From contig NZ_BJVA01000001.1 of NCBI RefSeq assembly GCF_007988905.1, forward strand, positions 124,001 to 188,000: a DNA stretch of 64,000 nucleotides, written 5' to 3'. Both the position numbers and the translations under genes were made by a program. This document shows positions 44,880 through 54,770 of the stretch, piece after piece; position 1 is the stretch's first letter; every line of letters begins with the position of its first letter. The notes below the pieces were generated by a model. It saw only the letters and a program-made list of their open reading frames with translations, made no database searches and was not told the origin of the DNA. The DNA is from Gluconobacter kanchanaburiensis NBRC 103587 (GTDB lineage Bacteria; Pseudomonadota; Alphaproteobacteria; Acetobacterales; Acetobacteraceae).

Positions 44880-46676
44880 ATGCATCCATACCGCACCCAT
44901 GACTGTAGCGCCCTGCGTGAAGAAAACGCCGGGCAGATCGTCCGCCTTTCCGGCTGGGTGCACAGCAAGCGCGATCACGGCGGCCTGCTGTTCATCGACC
45001 TGCGCGACCATTACGGCGTCACACAGATCGTCATTCCCGCGGGTACAGACCTGCTGGAAAAGGCAGAACGTCTGCGCGTCGAGAGCGTCATCACCGTGAC
45101 CGGCAAGGTCGTGGTGCGTCATGGATCGCAGCGCAACCCGAACCTGCCGACCGGTGATGTGGAAGTTCTCGCCGAAGCTCTGGAAATCCGTTCCAGCGCC
45201 GAAGTCCTGCCATTCCAGGTAGCGGGCAACGAGAATTACCCTGAAGACCTGCGTCTGAAGTACCGTTACATCGACCTGCGCCGCGACAAGATGCACCAGA
45301 ACATCCTGCTCCGCAGCAAAGTCATTACGAGCCTGCGCCAGCGCATGATCGCGCAGGGCTTCACCGAGTTCCAGACGCCGATCCTGACGGCCTCGTCTCC
45401 CGAAGGCGCGCGGGACTTCCTCGTCCCGGCCCGTCTGCATCCGGGCAAGTTCTACGCCCTGCCGCAGGCTCCGCAGCAGTTCAAGCAGCTCGCGATGGTC
45501 GCGGGTTTCGACCGTTACTTCCAGATCGCACCCTGCTTCCGTGACGAAGCCTCCCGCGCTGACCGCAGCCCGGGCGAGTTCTATCAGCTCGATTTCGAGA
45601 TGTCGTTCGTCACGCAGGAAGACGTCTTTACGGTGCTCGAACCCGTCCTCGCCGGCGTATTCAACGAGTTCACGCCCGAAGGCTGGAAGATCACGGACGG
45701 CGCTTTCCCTCGCATTCCGTATGCCGACGCCATGCGCGATTACGGCTCCGACAAGCCGGACCTGCGCAACCCGCTGATCATCAAGGACGTCACGGAAGCC
45801 TTCCGCGATTCCGGTTTCGGCCTGTTCGCCAAGATCGCGGCCTCGGGAGGCCAGATCCGCGCCATTCCGGCTCCGGGTGCGGGCGACCGTCCGCGCGGCT
45901 TCTTCGACAAGCTCAACACCTGGGCGCGTGAGAGCGGTGCCGGTGGCCTGGGCTACATCATTTTTGAAGCAGAAGGCGGCAAGGGCCCGATTGCCAAGAA
46001 CCTCGAAGCCGAGCGCGTCGAGAGCATCCGTGAAGCCTGTGGCCTGAAGGCCGGGGACGCCGTGTTCTTCGCAGCGGGTAAAGGCGATGAGGTCGCCAAG
46101 TTCTCCGGCGTCGTTCGCACCAAGGTTGCAACCGAACTGGACCTGATTGAGAAGAACGCGTTCCGCTTCTGCTGGGTCGTGGACTTCCCGATGTTCGAGC
46201 TGAACGAGGAAACCGGAAAGGTCGACTTCTCGCACAACCCGTTCTCCATGCCTCAGGGTGGTCTCGATGCTCTGAACACGCAGGACCCGCTGACGATCAA
46301 TGCCTATCAGTACGATATCGTCTGTAACGGCGTGGAGCTGTCTTCTGGCGCCATCCGGAACCATCTGCCGGAAGTCATGCTCCGTGCGTTTGAAATCGCA
46401 GGTTATGGTCCCGAAGTTGTGGAAGAACGCTTTGGCGGCATGCTGAACGCCTTCCGTTATGGCGCTCCGCCGCATGGTGGAGCCGCACCGGGCGTGGACC
46501 GTATCGTGATGCTGCTGGCCGATGAGCCGAACATCCGCGAAGTTATTCTCTTCCCGCTCAACCAGAGCGGCGAAGATCTGATGATGGAAGCGCCGGCTCC
46601 AGTCGAGCCGGCCCGCCTGAAGGAGCTTCATCTTGCGCTCGACCTGCCGAAGCCTAAGCCGACTGCCAGCAAGTAA
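44880..46676 (+). CDS. aspS: Aspartyl-tRNA synthetase, non-discriminating (Asp/Asn) type
   Basis: AspRS charges tRNA-Asp; the non-discriminating type also charges tRNA-Asn, which GatCAB then amidates. The 598-residue class II enzyme has the anticodon-binding OB domain ([20 protein letters not shown]), motif 2 region ([19 protein letters not shown]), the bacterial GAD insertion, and motif 3 ([14 protein letters not shown]). The histidine at residue 33 (RDHGG) corresponds to the residue that marks non-discriminating enzymes, where discriminating ones such as E. coli have Leu. ATG 44880 follows GAAGAGG at good spacing, so I prefer it to the TTG at 44865. Confidence 0.95.
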   Translation: MHPYRTHDCSALREENAGQIVRLSGWVHSKRDHGGLLFIDLRDHYGVTQIVIPAGTDLLEKAERLRVESVITVTGKVVVRHGSQRNPNLPTGDVEVLAEALEIRSSAEVLPFQVAGNENYPEDLRLKYRYIDLRRDKMHQNILLRSKVITSLRQRMIAQGFTEFQTPILTASSPEGARDFLVPARLHPGKFYALPQAPQQFKQLAMVAGFDRYFQIAPCFRDEASRADRSPGEFYQLDFEMSFVTQEDVFTVLEPVLAGVFNEFTPEGWKITDGAFPRIPYADAMRDYGSDKPDLRNPLIIKDVTEAFRDSGFGLFAKIAASGGQIRAIPAPGAGDRPRGFFDKLNTWARESGAGGLGYIIFEAEGGKGPIAKNLEAERVESIREACGLKAGDAVFFAAGKGDEVAKFSGVVRTKVATELDLIEKNAFRFCWVVDFPMFELNEETGKVDFSHNPFSMPQGGLDALNTQDPLTINAYQYDIVCNGVELSSGAIRNHLPEVMLRAFEIAGYGPEVVEERFGGMLNAFRYGAPPHGGAAPGVDRIVMLLADEPNIREVILFPLNQSGEDLMMEAPAPVEPARLKELHLALDLPKPKPTASK

Positions 46677-46705
46677 ACCTTAAGCAGCCTCATTCGCTGT
46701 TTCAG

Positions 46706-46743
46706 AACCGGCAACTTCCATTCGGGAGATGCCGGTTTTTTTT
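46706..46743 (+). terminator. Rho-independent terminator of aspS
   Basis: AACCGGCA and TGCCGGTT form an 8-bp stem around a 16-base loop, followed by a T run. Confidence 0.9.
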
Positions 46744-46790
46744 ATGCTGTCTGTTTTGCTTCGTTATTTTCAGGTGTGGTCCGTGCGAAA

Positions 46791-47255
46791 CTACCAGTGG
46801 ATCCGGATTCCCGCTGTCACGGCTGCACTGCCGCCTGCGGCACCCTGGATGGTATCGCGGTGTCCTCCGAAGAAGCTTGCCATCAGGTCCACGCCTGGAA
46901 GTGATTTCAGCGGATAGGCAAAAGTCGTCGTCACGCCTTTTTCTTCCATCAGCGGCGATTGTGCTGCCCGCTCCACGTCCAAAGGGCCAATTTTTGAGAG
47001 ATTTGACAGATCCAGCTTCATCCACTCCCGTCGCACTACGGGGGAGGTTCCTGTCTGCTCAAAACTTAATCCGCCTGACCCGGATCGGCCTGTCATGCTG
47101 TCCCGCAGCGCAGGATCCCGCAGGGCATCCGAACGGGGCATTCGTGTGCGGGCGGTATGATGTGCGGGCATGAAATAGGCGGGGGCCTGGGCGCGAAGCG
47201 GGAAGGCCCAGACGCTGCCGAGAATACAGGCCGCAATCCACCAGTCTGTGTACAT
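46791..47255 (-). CDS. Exported protein of unknown function
   Basis: A 154-residue protein with a signal peptide (WWIAACILGSVWAFPLRAQA). The mature part is basic and ends with a Gly-rich SFFGGHRDTIQGAAGGSAAV and a final tryptophan (AGIRIHW), as if it ended in a membrane-seeking strand. No family recognised. ATG 47255 has a purine-rich GGGGG about 9 bases upstream. It converges on aspS across the aspS terminator. Confidence 0.55.
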   Translation of the reverse strand: MYTDWWIAACILGSVWAFPLRAQAPAYFMPAHHTARTRMPRSDALRDPALRDSMTGRSGSGGLSFEQTGTSPVVRREWMKLDLSNLSKIGPLDVERAAQSPLMEEKGVTTTFAYPLKSLPGVDLMASFFGGHRDTIQGAAGGSAAVTAGIRIHW

Positions 47256-47596
47256 GCTAAAACCCCCAACGAAAAAACGAAATGAGGGTCTGCGGTAATG
47301 GCGTGCGAACCGGATGTGCAAGATGTAGGCGCACACTACGCGCTGTGCCAAAAATGATACAGTCAATATAAAACATTCAAATTCAAAAGACTGTAAATAA
47401 ATTTAACTCTAAATTTGTATCTCAAAAGACACATATCAACTTCTGTATCTTTCCGTTACAGGCGTAGGGGAGGGCATCATGCATGAAACACAAAATTATG
47501 ATCTGCCCGGATTCCGCCACAGATGCGCCTCAGCTGCGCCAAGACGCTCCCGTCATCATCTTTCTGTGACAAGGCGTCATAGAAAGGAGAGTATTA
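47256..47596. promoter_or_regulatory. AT-rich divergent region between two exported-protein genes
   Basis: 341 bases with no supported gene. The central 47340-47460 stretch is clearly AT-rich against its surroundings and should hold promoters for both flanking genes. A short open frame from 47479 has no family match and overlaps the ribosome-binding site (AAAGGAGAG) of the next gene, so I do not call it. Confidence 0.4.
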
Positions 47597-47869
47597 ATGC
47601 TGAAACATCTGTCAGGGATTTTGGCTGTTTCCGCCCTGTTTGCAGGTACGATGGCGATTGCGCCGATGTCGGGAACAGCCCATGCTCAGTTCGTGCCCTA
47701 TAGTGGCCCATACCGGCAGGCACCGCCGCCACCGCATACGCTGCCGGAGACCATTCCGCCCCATCGCGGAGACCTGCACTGGGTGCCGGGCTACTGGCGC
47801 TGGAGTGGCAACGGGTATCGGTGGCAGCCGGGCCATCTGAGCCGAAAACCCAATCTGCGACATGCATGA
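47597..47869 (+). CDS. Small exported protein with YXWGXW-type repeat
   Basis: A 90-residue protein with a signal peptide ending in GTAHAQF. The mature part is Pro- and aromatic-rich and has WVPGYWRWSGNGYRWQPGHL, a form of the WVPGxW/YxWxPGHW repeat found in many small exported proteobacterial proteins of unknown role. The ribosome-binding site is strong (AAAGGAGAG). Related proteins are thought to sit in the envelope. Confidence 0.7.
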   Translation: MLKHLSGILAVSALFAGTMAIAPMSGTAHAQFVPYSGPYRQAPPPPHTLPETIPPHRGDLHWVPGYWRWSGNGYRWQPGHLSRKPNLRHA

Positions 47870-47873
47870 GGGG

Positions 47874-47903
47874 ATGCAAGGGGAACGGCGTGTTCCCTTG
47901 CAT
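47874..47903. terminator. Hairpin between converging genes
   Basis: ATGCAAGGGGAAC and GTTCCCTTGCAT pair with a single bulged G around a five-base loop (GGCGT). It sits between two converging genes. There is no T run, so it may be a weak or Rho-assisted terminator. Confidence 0.5.
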
Positions 47904-47905
47904 GT

Positions 47906-48682
47906 TCAGACTGTAACGAGAACTGGGACGTGATCGGAGGCCTTTTCCTTTGCCCGCTCGTCCCGATCGATCACGAAAGCTGTCAGGCGTTCGGCCATAC
48001 GAGGCGACAGAAGTGCATGATCGATCCTCAGGCCCGAATTTCGCTGGAACGCCGCCGCCTGATAATCCCAGAACGTGTAATGCCGGCCTGCAGGGTAGAG
48101 CGTGCGCAGGGCATCCGTCAGCCCTATCCATTTTAACTTGCGGAATGCTGCGCGCGTTTCAGGGCGTACCAGTGCGTCGTTGGGTGACAGCGCGCCGGGC
48201 GCGAGATCTTCGTCCGTCGGGCAGACATTGAAGTCCCCGATGAACGCAAACGGTTTCTCCGCCTCCAGCAGAACACGCGCCCGTTCCGCTAAAGCGTCGA
48301 AAAACGCCAGTTTGGTCGCGTAACCGTCCTCACCGCCGGAATTACCGTTGGGCAGATACAGATTGCCGATCGTGATGCCATCGAGTTCCGCCTCGATATA
48401 ACGGGCAGACGGATGATCGAAGCCCGGAAGCGTATGGTGCGTCACCGTGAAGGGGCGGCGTCCAATCAGGGCCACGCCGTTATAGGCTTTCTGACCAGAG
48501 GTCGCGACATGCAGCCCGGCTTCTGCGAACATGACCGGAAACTGGCTGTCCTCGCATTTGATTTCCTGAAGGCACAGCAGATCGCAGTCCGGATGGCGTT
48601 CCAGCCAGTCCTGAACGTGATGGGCGCGGGCGCGGATGGAGTTGATGTTCCAGCTTGCGAAGGTGAACGGCGTCGTGGTCAT
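47906..48682 (-). CDS. xthA: Exodeoxyribonuclease III
   Basis: XthA cuts DNA at abasic sites and trims 3' ends in base-excision repair. The 258-residue protein has the family motifs NINSIRARAHHVQDWL, LCLQEIK with the metal-binding Glu, FAFIGDFNV and the terminal SDHVPVLV with the catalytic Asp-His. ATG 48682 lies four bases after the erpA stop, so the two form an operon. A longer in-frame start at 48733 would overlap erpA and has no homology. Confidence 0.95.
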   Translation of the reverse strand: MTTTPFTFASWNINSIRARAHHVQDWLERHPDCDLLCLQEIKCEDSQFPVMFAEAGLHVATSGQKAYNGVALIGRRPFTVTHHTLPGFDHPSARYIEAELDGITIGNLYLPNGNSGGEDGYATKLAFFDALAERARVLLEAEKPFAFIGDFNVCPTDEDLAPGALSPNDALVRPETRAAFRKLKWIGLTDALRTLYPAGRHYTFWDYQAAAFQRNSGLRIDHALLSPRMAERLTAFVIDRDERAKEKASDHVPVLVTV

Positions 48683-48686
48683 CGGA

Positions 48687-49031
48687 TCAGGCCAGCGAGA
48701 AGCTGGTGCCGCAGCCGCATGATGAAGCTGCATTCGGGTTCGTGACCGTGAAATGCGCGCCCATCAGCTTGTCCACGAATTCCAGTTCCGCGTTTTCCAG
48801 CAGGTCGAGGCTGGTTGTATCCACAAATACGCGAGCGCCGTCACGCTCGATGACGACATCATCCGCGGCCTGATCGCGCTCCAGTTTGAACTGGTACTGA
48901 AACCCGTTGCATCCTCCGGCCAGAACCGCCACGCGCAGCGCCAGCCCCTCAGGTTTTGGCTGGGCTGCGATGATCTCCTTGATGCGGGCGGCCGCACTAG
49001 CGGAAACGCTGAAAGGCACGGTGTCGGACAT
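48687..49031 (-). CDS. erpA: Iron-sulfur cluster insertion protein (HesB/IscA/ErpA type)
   Basis: A 114-residue A-type carrier that holds and delivers Fe-S clusters. The three ligand cysteines are present: GGCNGFQYQF and the C-terminal SSCGCGTSF. Which A-type subclass it is cannot be told for certain; its position next to xthA and divergent from dgt is the usual alphaproteobacterial erpA context. Confidence 0.9.
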   Translation of the reverse strand: MSDTVPFSVSASAAARIKEIIAAQPKPEGLALRVAVLAGGCNGFQYQFKLERDQAADDVVIERDGARVFVDTTSLDLLENAELEFVDKLMGAHFTVTNPNAASSCGCGTSFSLA

Positions 49032-49220
49032 GGGTTCTGGTTCCCGGACTCTTCTGAAAAGACAACTGCGGTCCTGATTATATGGTCAGAGCACCCCCCA
49101 GAGCAAAGGGGAGGGCGGGAGGGTCGTGCTTGCGCAGGCACAATGCTGGCGTAGAATGATCCCGTGGGCCGCCTAAAACAGCGCTCTCTCGGCTCGACGG
49201 CTCACGCAGGACACGTCTTG

Positions 49221-50396
49221 ATGGTAGCGATCTACGCGGTACAGGATTCTGGCTCCCCTACGGATCTCAGGGGCCGACTCTACCCCGAGGTGGAAAGCCC
49301 GGTCCGCTCGCCCTGGCAGCGGGACCGTGACCGCGTGCTGCATTCTGCGGGGTTCCGGACCCTGCAATACAAGACACAGGTCTTCATCAACCACGAAGGC
49401 GATTTTTTCCGTACCCGCCTGACGCATTCGCTCGAAGTCGCGCAGATCGCCCGCTCCATCGCCCGCAATCTGGACCTCAACGAGGATCTGACCGAAACCG
49501 TAGCGCTTGCCCATGATCTCGGTCACACGCCGTTCGGCCATGCCGGGGAAGACGCCCTCGCACTTGCGATGAAGGACTGGGGTGGCTTCGATCACAACAC
49601 TCAGTCCCTGCGGCTCGTGACCGCGCTCGAAGCCCGGTACCACGCTTTCGATGGCCTTAACCTGACATGGGAAGCGCTGGAGGGCCTCGCCAAACATAAC
49701 GGCCCGGTCAAACGCCCGACGCCCTATTTTGCGGAATACGACGCAAAACATCATCTGGACCTGCAAAGCCACGCCTCGGCCGAAGCGCAGGTCGCGGCCA
49801 TGTCAGATGATATCGCCTATCACGGCCACGATCTCGATGACGGTTTGCGCGCCGGGCTGCTGTCTTTTGAGGATATCGAAGACCTGCCACTGGTCGGAGA
49901 CGCCCTGCGCCGCTCCCGCGAGATGGAGCGCCTGATAGGGCGTGAGGCGTCCGATCAGGCCCAGCGCGTGCGGCATGAAACCATCCGCGTCGTCATCAAC
50001 CAGCTTGCCACGGACCTTACGGACCAGACACGCCGGAACCTCGAAGCACTCAACCCGCAATCGGCTGACGATATCCGCCATGCCGGTTATCCCGTGGTGG
50101 CGTTCAGTCCGGAAATGCGGGAGGCTAACAAGGCCATCCGCAAGTTCCTCTATGCCCGCATGTACCGGCATTGGCGCGTCAACCGTATGGCGCGGAAAGC
50201 CAAGATCGCGGTGCGGGAAATCTTCGACATCCTGTCCGAAGATCCCGGTCTTCTGCCCGATCCGCTGCGGGGCCGAGCGAAAGCCGCCGATGACGTACAG
50301 CGCAGGCGTCTGGTGGCCGATTATATTGCCGGAATGACCGATCGTTTCGCGATGGAAGAACATCGACGGTTGACGGACCTCTCCGTGCTGGGCTGA
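49221..50396 (+). CDS. dgt: Deoxyguanosinetriphosphate triphosphohydrolase-like protein
   Basis: Dgt-family HD proteins cleave dNTPs to deoxynucleosides and triphosphate, adjusting nucleotide pools and in some bacteria restricting phage. The 391-residue protein has the HD motif residues: FFRTRLTHSLEVAQIARSIA, LAHDLGHTPFGHAGEDAL and the later DDIAYHGHDLDDGL. Length matches the shorter Dgt type 2. ATG 49221 fits the family N-terminus; a GTG at 49164 would add 19 residues. argS follows after 43 bases. Confidence 0.9.
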   Translation: MVAIYAVQDSGSPTDLRGRLYPEVESPVRSPWQRDRDRVLHSAGFRTLQYKTQVFINHEGDFFRTRLTHSLEVAQIARSIARNLDLNEDLTETVALAHDLGHTPFGHAGEDALALAMKDWGGFDHNTQSLRLVTALEARYHAFDGLNLTWEALEGLAKHNGPVKRPTPYFAEYDAKHHLDLQSHASAEAQVAAMSDDIAYHGHDLDDGLRAGLLSFEDIEDLPLVGDALRRSREMERLIGREASDQAQRVRHETIRVVINQLATDLTDQTRRNLEALNPQSADDIRHAGYPVVAFSPEMREANKAIRKFLYARMYRHWRVNRMARKAKIAVREIFDILSEDPGLLPDPLRGRAKAADDVQRRRLVADYIAGMTDRFAMEEHRRLTDLSVLG

Positions 50397-50439
50397 TAGA
50401 GCCTCTGATTTGAAGACGCGTTACAGGAATCGAGCTGAA

Positions 50440-52248
50440 ATGGCCGCTGACACCACGACCCCTACGACTGACTGTCTCTTTGCCCGCACCCGGGTTCAGG
50501 TGTGCGACGCTCTGCGATCGGTCGTCCCCGGCCTGCCGGAAGAGGTGGTGCAGCGCGTCGATCTGACCCCTACCCGTGATCCGTCCCACGGTGATATGGC
50601 GACAAACGCCGCCATGCTGGCCGCCAAGCCCGCACGCCGCAAACCTGCTGATATTGCTGCCGAACTGGTCGCGAAACTCTCCGAACTTCCGGGGATCGCG
50701 AAGGCCGAAGCCGCCGGTCCGGGCTTTGTAAACCTGACGCTCAAGCCCGAGGTCCTTCAGGGCGTGGCCGTTTCCGTTCTCAAGGCGGGTGACCGCTACG
50801 GCCGTTCGACGATGGGGCAGGGGACGCGCGTGAACGTGGAATACGTCTCCGCCAACCCGACCGGCCCGATGCATGTCGGTCACTGTCGCGGCGCGGTGGT
50901 CGGTGACGCGCTGGCAAACCTGCTCGAAGCCGCAGGCAGTCCGGTGACGCGCGAATATTACATCAACGACGCCGGAACGCAGGTCGTCGCCCTGACCTGG
51001 GCCACCTACTGGCGCTATCTTCAGGCCATCGGCACGGAGATTTCCGCAGACGAATTCGGTGGCCTGACCCCGAACGGCCTGCAATATCAGGGCGAGTACC
51101 TGATCCCTGTTGCACAAAGCATTGCTGAAAAGCACGGTCGTGCGCTCGCCAATGCCGAAGGTGGCCCCGCTGACCCGTCCGTCTGGTTCGAGATTGTGCG
51201 CCGTGAAGCGTTGACGCAGATGATGGCTGCTATCCGCGAAGATCTGGAAGCGCTCGGCATTTCGCACGAAGTCTTCGCGAGTGAAGCCGAGACTCTGGCC
51301 AGCGGTCGCGTGGATGCCGCGATTGCCACGCTCGACAGCAAAGGCCTGCTCTATGAAGGCGTGCTGGAGCCGCCCAAGGGCAAGATGCCGGAAGACTGGG
51401 AGGCCCGTCCGCAGACGCTCTTCCGCTCCACCGAATTTGGTGACGATCAGGATCGTGCGCTCCGTAAGTCCGACGGCACCAATACCTATTTTGCCAACGA
51501 CATCGGCTATCACGCCCAGAAGGCCGAAAATGCCGACGTCCTGATCGACGTCCTCGGCGCCGATCATGGCGGCTACGTTTCCCGCATGCGCGCCGCTATT
51601 TCCGCTCTGACGGATGGCAAGACCGGCTTTGAAGTCGTGATGTGCCAGATCGTTCGCGTCGTGAAGAACGGCGAGCCGGTGAAGATGTCCAAACGTGCCG
51701 GCACGTTCGTGACCCTGCGCGACCTGCTCGACGAAGTGGGCCGTGATGCTGTGCGCTTCACGATGCTGACCCGCAAGGCCGACGCGCAGATGGAGTTCGA
51801 CCTGGATGCCGTTGTCGCCCAGACGCGCGACAATCCGGTGTTCTACGTCCAGTACGCTCATGCCCGCTGCCGGTCGGTCCTGCGTTCGGCCGAGACGATG
51901 TTTGGTGCAGAGTCCGTGACGCCCGAAGCTCTGTGCGAAACCGATCTGTCCAACCTGTCTTCGGACGTCGAACTGGCCGTTCTGCGTCGTCTGGCGGCTT
52001 TCCCGCGCAGTGTTGAAGCCGCTGCGACGGCCCGGGAGCCGCACCGGATCGCGACCTATTGCATTGATCTGGCCTCCGATTTTCATGCCCTCTGGAACCG
52101 GGGCCGCGAAGACACCACCCTGCGCTTCCTGCATGAGAACGACCGCGCAACCAGCCTCGCCAAGCTGGCGCTGGTCTCGGCGATTGCAGGAACGCTGCGC
52201 TGTGCCCTCACCATTCTCGGCGTCGTGCCGGTAGAGGAAATGCGATGA
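50440..52248 (+). CDS. argS: Arginyl-tRNA synthetase
   Basis: ArgRS charges tRNA-Arg. The 602-residue class I enzyme has the HIGH-type motif SANPTGPMHVGHCRGAVVG, the KMSKS equivalent KMSKRAGTFV and the C-terminal anticodon-binding DALR domain with RCALTILGVVPVEEMR. I start at ATG 50440 because the family N-terminal domain begins there; a TTG at 50410 is also in frame. The stop overlaps the next ATG (ATGA). Confidence 0.96.
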   Translation: MAADTTTPTTDCLFARTRVQVCDALRSVVPGLPEEVVQRVDLTPTRDPSHGDMATNAAMLAAKPARRKPADIAAELVAKLSELPGIAKAEAAGPGFVNLTLKPEVLQGVAVSVLKAGDRYGRSTMGQGTRVNVEYVSANPTGPMHVGHCRGAVVGDALANLLEAAGSPVTREYYINDAGTQVVALTWATYWRYLQAIGTEISADEFGGLTPNGLQYQGEYLIPVAQSIAEKHGRALANAEGGPADPSVWFEIVRREALTQMMAAIREDLEALGISHEVFASEAETLASGRVDAAIATLDSKGLLYEGVLEPPKGKMPEDWEARPQTLFRSTEFGDDQDRALRKSDGTNTYFANDIGYHAQKAENADVLIDVLGADHGGYVSRMRAAISALTDGKTGFEVVMCQIVRVVKNGEPVKMSKRAGTFVTLRDLLDEVGRDAVRFTMLTRKADAQMEFDLDAVVAQTRDNPVFYVQYAHARCRSVLRSAETMFGAESVTPEALCETDLSNLSSDVELAVLRRLAAFPRSVEAAATAREPHRIATYCIDLASDFHALWNRGREDTTLRFLHENDRATSLAKLALVSAIAGTLRCALTILGVVPVEEMR

Positions 52249-53402
52249 GTCCGGAAAACGATCAGGATCGCAACCGCCCCGATCCCGGCGACTATGCCCA
52301 GTTGCCGAAACAGCCTCCGGGCCCGGGAGCACGTCCGCAGCAGCGTTTCGACCGTGAACGGTTAAGCAACGATTACGATGACGAACCCGCACCCCGCCGT
52401 CGCCCGGCGGCATCTGCAAATGCTGCGGGTGCGGGACGTTTAACGTCCCTGCTGGGGAGTGATCCTGCAACGCGCAAGCTGGTTGGGGGGGCGGCCGGCA
52501 TCGGCGTCGTGTTGCTGCTGGCCGTTGGAGGGTGGTCGCTTATGGGCAGCCATCATGGCGGAATTCCCATTATCGGTCCGCCGCCGGGGCCGGTGAAGGA
52601 TCGTCCCGCCGATCCGGGCGGAATGCAGATCATGGGTGGGGATGACGGTGACACCGATATGACAGGCAATGGTGAGGCCCATCTTGCCCCAGGACCGGAA
52701 CAGCCCGATACGAAGGCGTTGGCCCGTCAGTACGGCGTCCCACCCGGGACACCTGGGCAGGCAGCATCAGATGCCTCCAGAACGGATGCGTCGACAACAG
52801 GTGCCGTAACGGCGGACAAGGCTGTCCAGACCCAGACGCCAGCAGGAGCGGACCAGGCAGGTCAACCGGAAGCTTCTGTTGCTCCTGAGCCAACGGTTCC
52901 CGCCGGTACCGGACAGTCGTCTTCGGATACGGCATCGCCTGCGGCCGTTCCGGAAAAACCGCAGGATCAGGCGGCGCCTCCCACCGAGCCTTCAAAGCCA
53001 GTCTCAAAAGAGGCGCCGAAGAAGGAGGAGGTCCCCGCCCGTCATGTGACGCGTCCGGCTGAAAAGCCGCTGCCCGCGCCGGTTCCGCCGCCTGAGAATG
53101 TCGGGCTGCCGAAAGCTGCTGCTACCGCCATGCCGAAGGCCGAGGCGTCGGGCACCGGTTCGCATGAAGTGCAGCTTGGTGCGCTCGACAGTGAGGCTGC
53201 GGCCCGCAAGGAATGGGACAGTCTGCGTCATCAGGCTCCGGGCCTGTTCGCGGGTCATACGCCTCTGTTCGAAAAGACCACACGAGGCGATCACACATTT
53301 GTGCGTTTGCGGGTCGGCGGTTTTGCGGATCTGAAAGCGGCGCGGGCTTATTGTGTGAAGCTGCACGCGCAGTCCGTCGCCTGTACGCCAGCTCAGTTCT
53401 GA
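52245..53402 (+). CDS. SPOR-domain membrane protein
   Basis: A 385-residue bitopic protein. A charged cytoplasmic segment of about 80 residues is followed by one transmembrane helix (GGAAGIGVVLLLAVGGWSLM), then a long Pro/Ala/Gln-rich periplasmic stalk and a C-terminal SPOR domain (GSHEVQLGALDSEAAARKEW, then FVRLRVGGFADLKAARAYC). SPOR domains bind denuded glycan strands at the septum, so the protein probably acts in cell division. It overlaps argS by four bases and precedes scpA. Confidence 0.8.
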   Translation: MSPENDQDRNRPDPGDYAQLPKQPPGPGARPQQRFDRERLSNDYDDEPAPRRRPAASANAAGAGRLTSLLGSDPATRKLVGGAAGIGVVLLLAVGGWSLMGSHHGGIPIIGPPPGPVKDRPADPGGMQIMGGDDGDTDMTGNGEAHLAPGPEQPDTKALARQYGVPPGTPGQAASDASRTDASTTGAVTADKAVQTQTPAGADQAGQPEASVAPEPTVPAGTGQSSSDTASPAAVPEKPQDQAAPPTEPSKPVSKEAPKKEEVPARHVTRPAEKPLPAPVPPPENVGLPKAAATAMPKAEASGTGSHEVQLGALDSEAAARKEWDSLRHQAPGLFAGHTPLFEKTTRGDHTFVRLRVGGFADLKAARAYCVKLHAQSVACTPAQF

Positions 53403-53412
53403 GTGCTGGCGT

Positions 53413-54174
53413 TTGAGCGAGACACTGCATCTGACGCTTGACGGGTTTGAGGGGCCACTCGATCTGCTCCTCGATCTGGCCCGCAGGCAGAAGGTGGATC
53501 TGGCGAAAATCTCCATTCTGCAACTCGTGGAGCAGTATCTGGCCGTCGTAGACAAGGCCCGTGCGGAAGCGCGGAGCCTCCGGCTGGAACTGGCGGCGGA
53601 CTGGCTTGTCATGGCGGCCTGGCTTGCCTGGCTGAAATCCAAACTTCTCCTGCCTGCCGAGAATGAAGACCCCGACGCTGAAGATGCGATTGAGCTTCTT
53701 CAGGAACGCCTCATCGAACTTGAACGGATGCGCGCTGCAGCCCAGTGGCTGGCCGAACAACCCCGCCTGGGTCTGGATGTCTTCCGGCGCGGGCTGGGTG
53801 AAGATCATACAGAAATCGACCGCTCCGGTCTGCGTGTGGACACGCCCGCGCTGATCACGGCCTATTTGTCCGCTCGACGTCGAACAGGGCGCAGGCGCGT
53901 CTATGCGCCGCGCGCCCGTCGTTACTGGAGCGTGCAGGATGCGCTTTCGCGTCTCAAACGCCTTCTGGGAACCGACACGGTAGCAGGATGGCACACATTG
54001 ACGTCCCTGTTGCCGGGCGCTGACGAACTGGACGATGAGGAGGGCCCTTACGGGCGTAACGCGGCTCTCGCGGGGACGCTTCTGGCGGGGCTGGAAATGG
54101 CGAAAGGAGGAGCGCTCGAACTCCGCCAGCCTGAGGCCTTTGGTGAAATTGAATGGCGGGCAGCCGCATCATGA
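53413..54174 (+). CDS. scpA: Segregation and condensation protein A
   Basis: ScpA is the kleisin that bridges SMC heads in the bacterial condensin. The 253-residue protein opens with the family signature LTLDGFEGPLDLLLDLARRQ and has VDLAKISILQLVEQYLAVV and WLVMAAWLAWLKSKLLLP. It starts at TTG 53413; the N-terminus fits the family there. It overlaps scpB. Confidence 0.93.
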   Translation: MSETLHLTLDGFEGPLDLLLDLARRQKVDLAKISILQLVEQYLAVVDKARAEARSLRLELAADWLVMAAWLAWLKSKLLLPAENEDPDAEDAIELLQERLIELERMRAAAQWLAEQPRLGLDVFRRGLGEDHTEIDRSGLRVDTPALITAYLSARRRTGRRRVYAPRARRYWSVQDALSRLKRLLGTDTVAGWHTLTSLLPGADELDDEEGPYGRNAALAGTLLAGLEMAKGGALELRQPEAFGEIEWRAAAS

Positions 54175-54761
54175 CTCTTTCCTCCTTACTCGACCGGGCC
54201 CGTCTTCTGGTGGAGGCGCTCGTTTTCGCCAGCCCTGAACCCGTAAAGTCCGCTGCGATTGCCGAGCTTCTGAAAGCACAGTCGGTCAATGTTCCGGTGG
54301 AGGATGCCCTTCAGGCCGTGCAGGAGCGTTATCGCGATCATGCCATTGAAATGGTTCTGGTGGCGGGTGGCTGGCAGTTCCGCACCCGTTCGGAATTCGC
54401 CTCTGCCCTGACGAAAGTCGTAGAAAAGCCCCGCCGCCTCAGTCGTGGTGCGATGGAGACGCTGGCTATCATCGCCTATCACCAGCCCTGCACCCGGGCG
54501 GAAATCGAGGCCATCCGTGGCGTGTCGCTCGGGCAACCCATTCTTGATGCCCTTCTGGAAGACAGCCTGATTGCTCCCAAAGGTCGTAAGGACGTGCCGG
54601 GGCGTCCCGTATTATGGGGCACTACGGCCGGTTTTCTGGAAAGTTTTGGCCTGCCGGATCTCGGGGCTCTGCCTCGCCGGGAAGACTTCCTGCTGGATCG
54701 CGCGCCTACGGAAGTAGAAGAGGATGTTTCGGCCGTAGGCGTAACGGAGCAGACAGGCTAG
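54171..54761 (+). CDS. scpB: Segregation and condensation protein B
   Basis: ScpB dimers bind ScpA in the SMC complex. The 196-residue protein has two winged helices with LVEALVFASPEPVKSAAIAE, SRGAMETLAIIAYHQPCTRA and EIEAIRGVSLGQPILDAL, and the RPVLWGTTAGFLESFGL end. I chose ATG 54171, which overlaps the scpA stop (ATGA); ATG 54153 would add six residues. Confidence 0.95.
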   Translation: MTLSSLLDRARLLVEALVFASPEPVKSAAIAELLKAQSVNVPVEDALQAVQERYRDHAIEMVLVAGGWQFRTRSEFASALTKVVEKPRRLSRGAMETLAIIAYHQPCTRAEIEAIRGVSLGQPILDALLEDSLIAPKGRKDVPGRPVLWGTTAGFLESFGLPDLGALPRREDFLLDRAPTEVEEDVSAVGVTEQTG

Positions 54762-54770
54762 GAATGACGC

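Noticed and set aside
44439-46631. 730-codon minus-strand frame over aspS and the Rieske reductase end
   Set aside because: Spans two unrelated real genes on the other strand; a codon-bias artefact.
47479-47703. 74-codon plus-strand frame before the YXWGXW gene
   Set aside because: Overlaps the next gene and its strong ribosome-binding site; no family match.
50179-52470. 763-codon minus-strand frame over argS
   Set aside because: Antisense to argS and parts of its neighbours; no family features.
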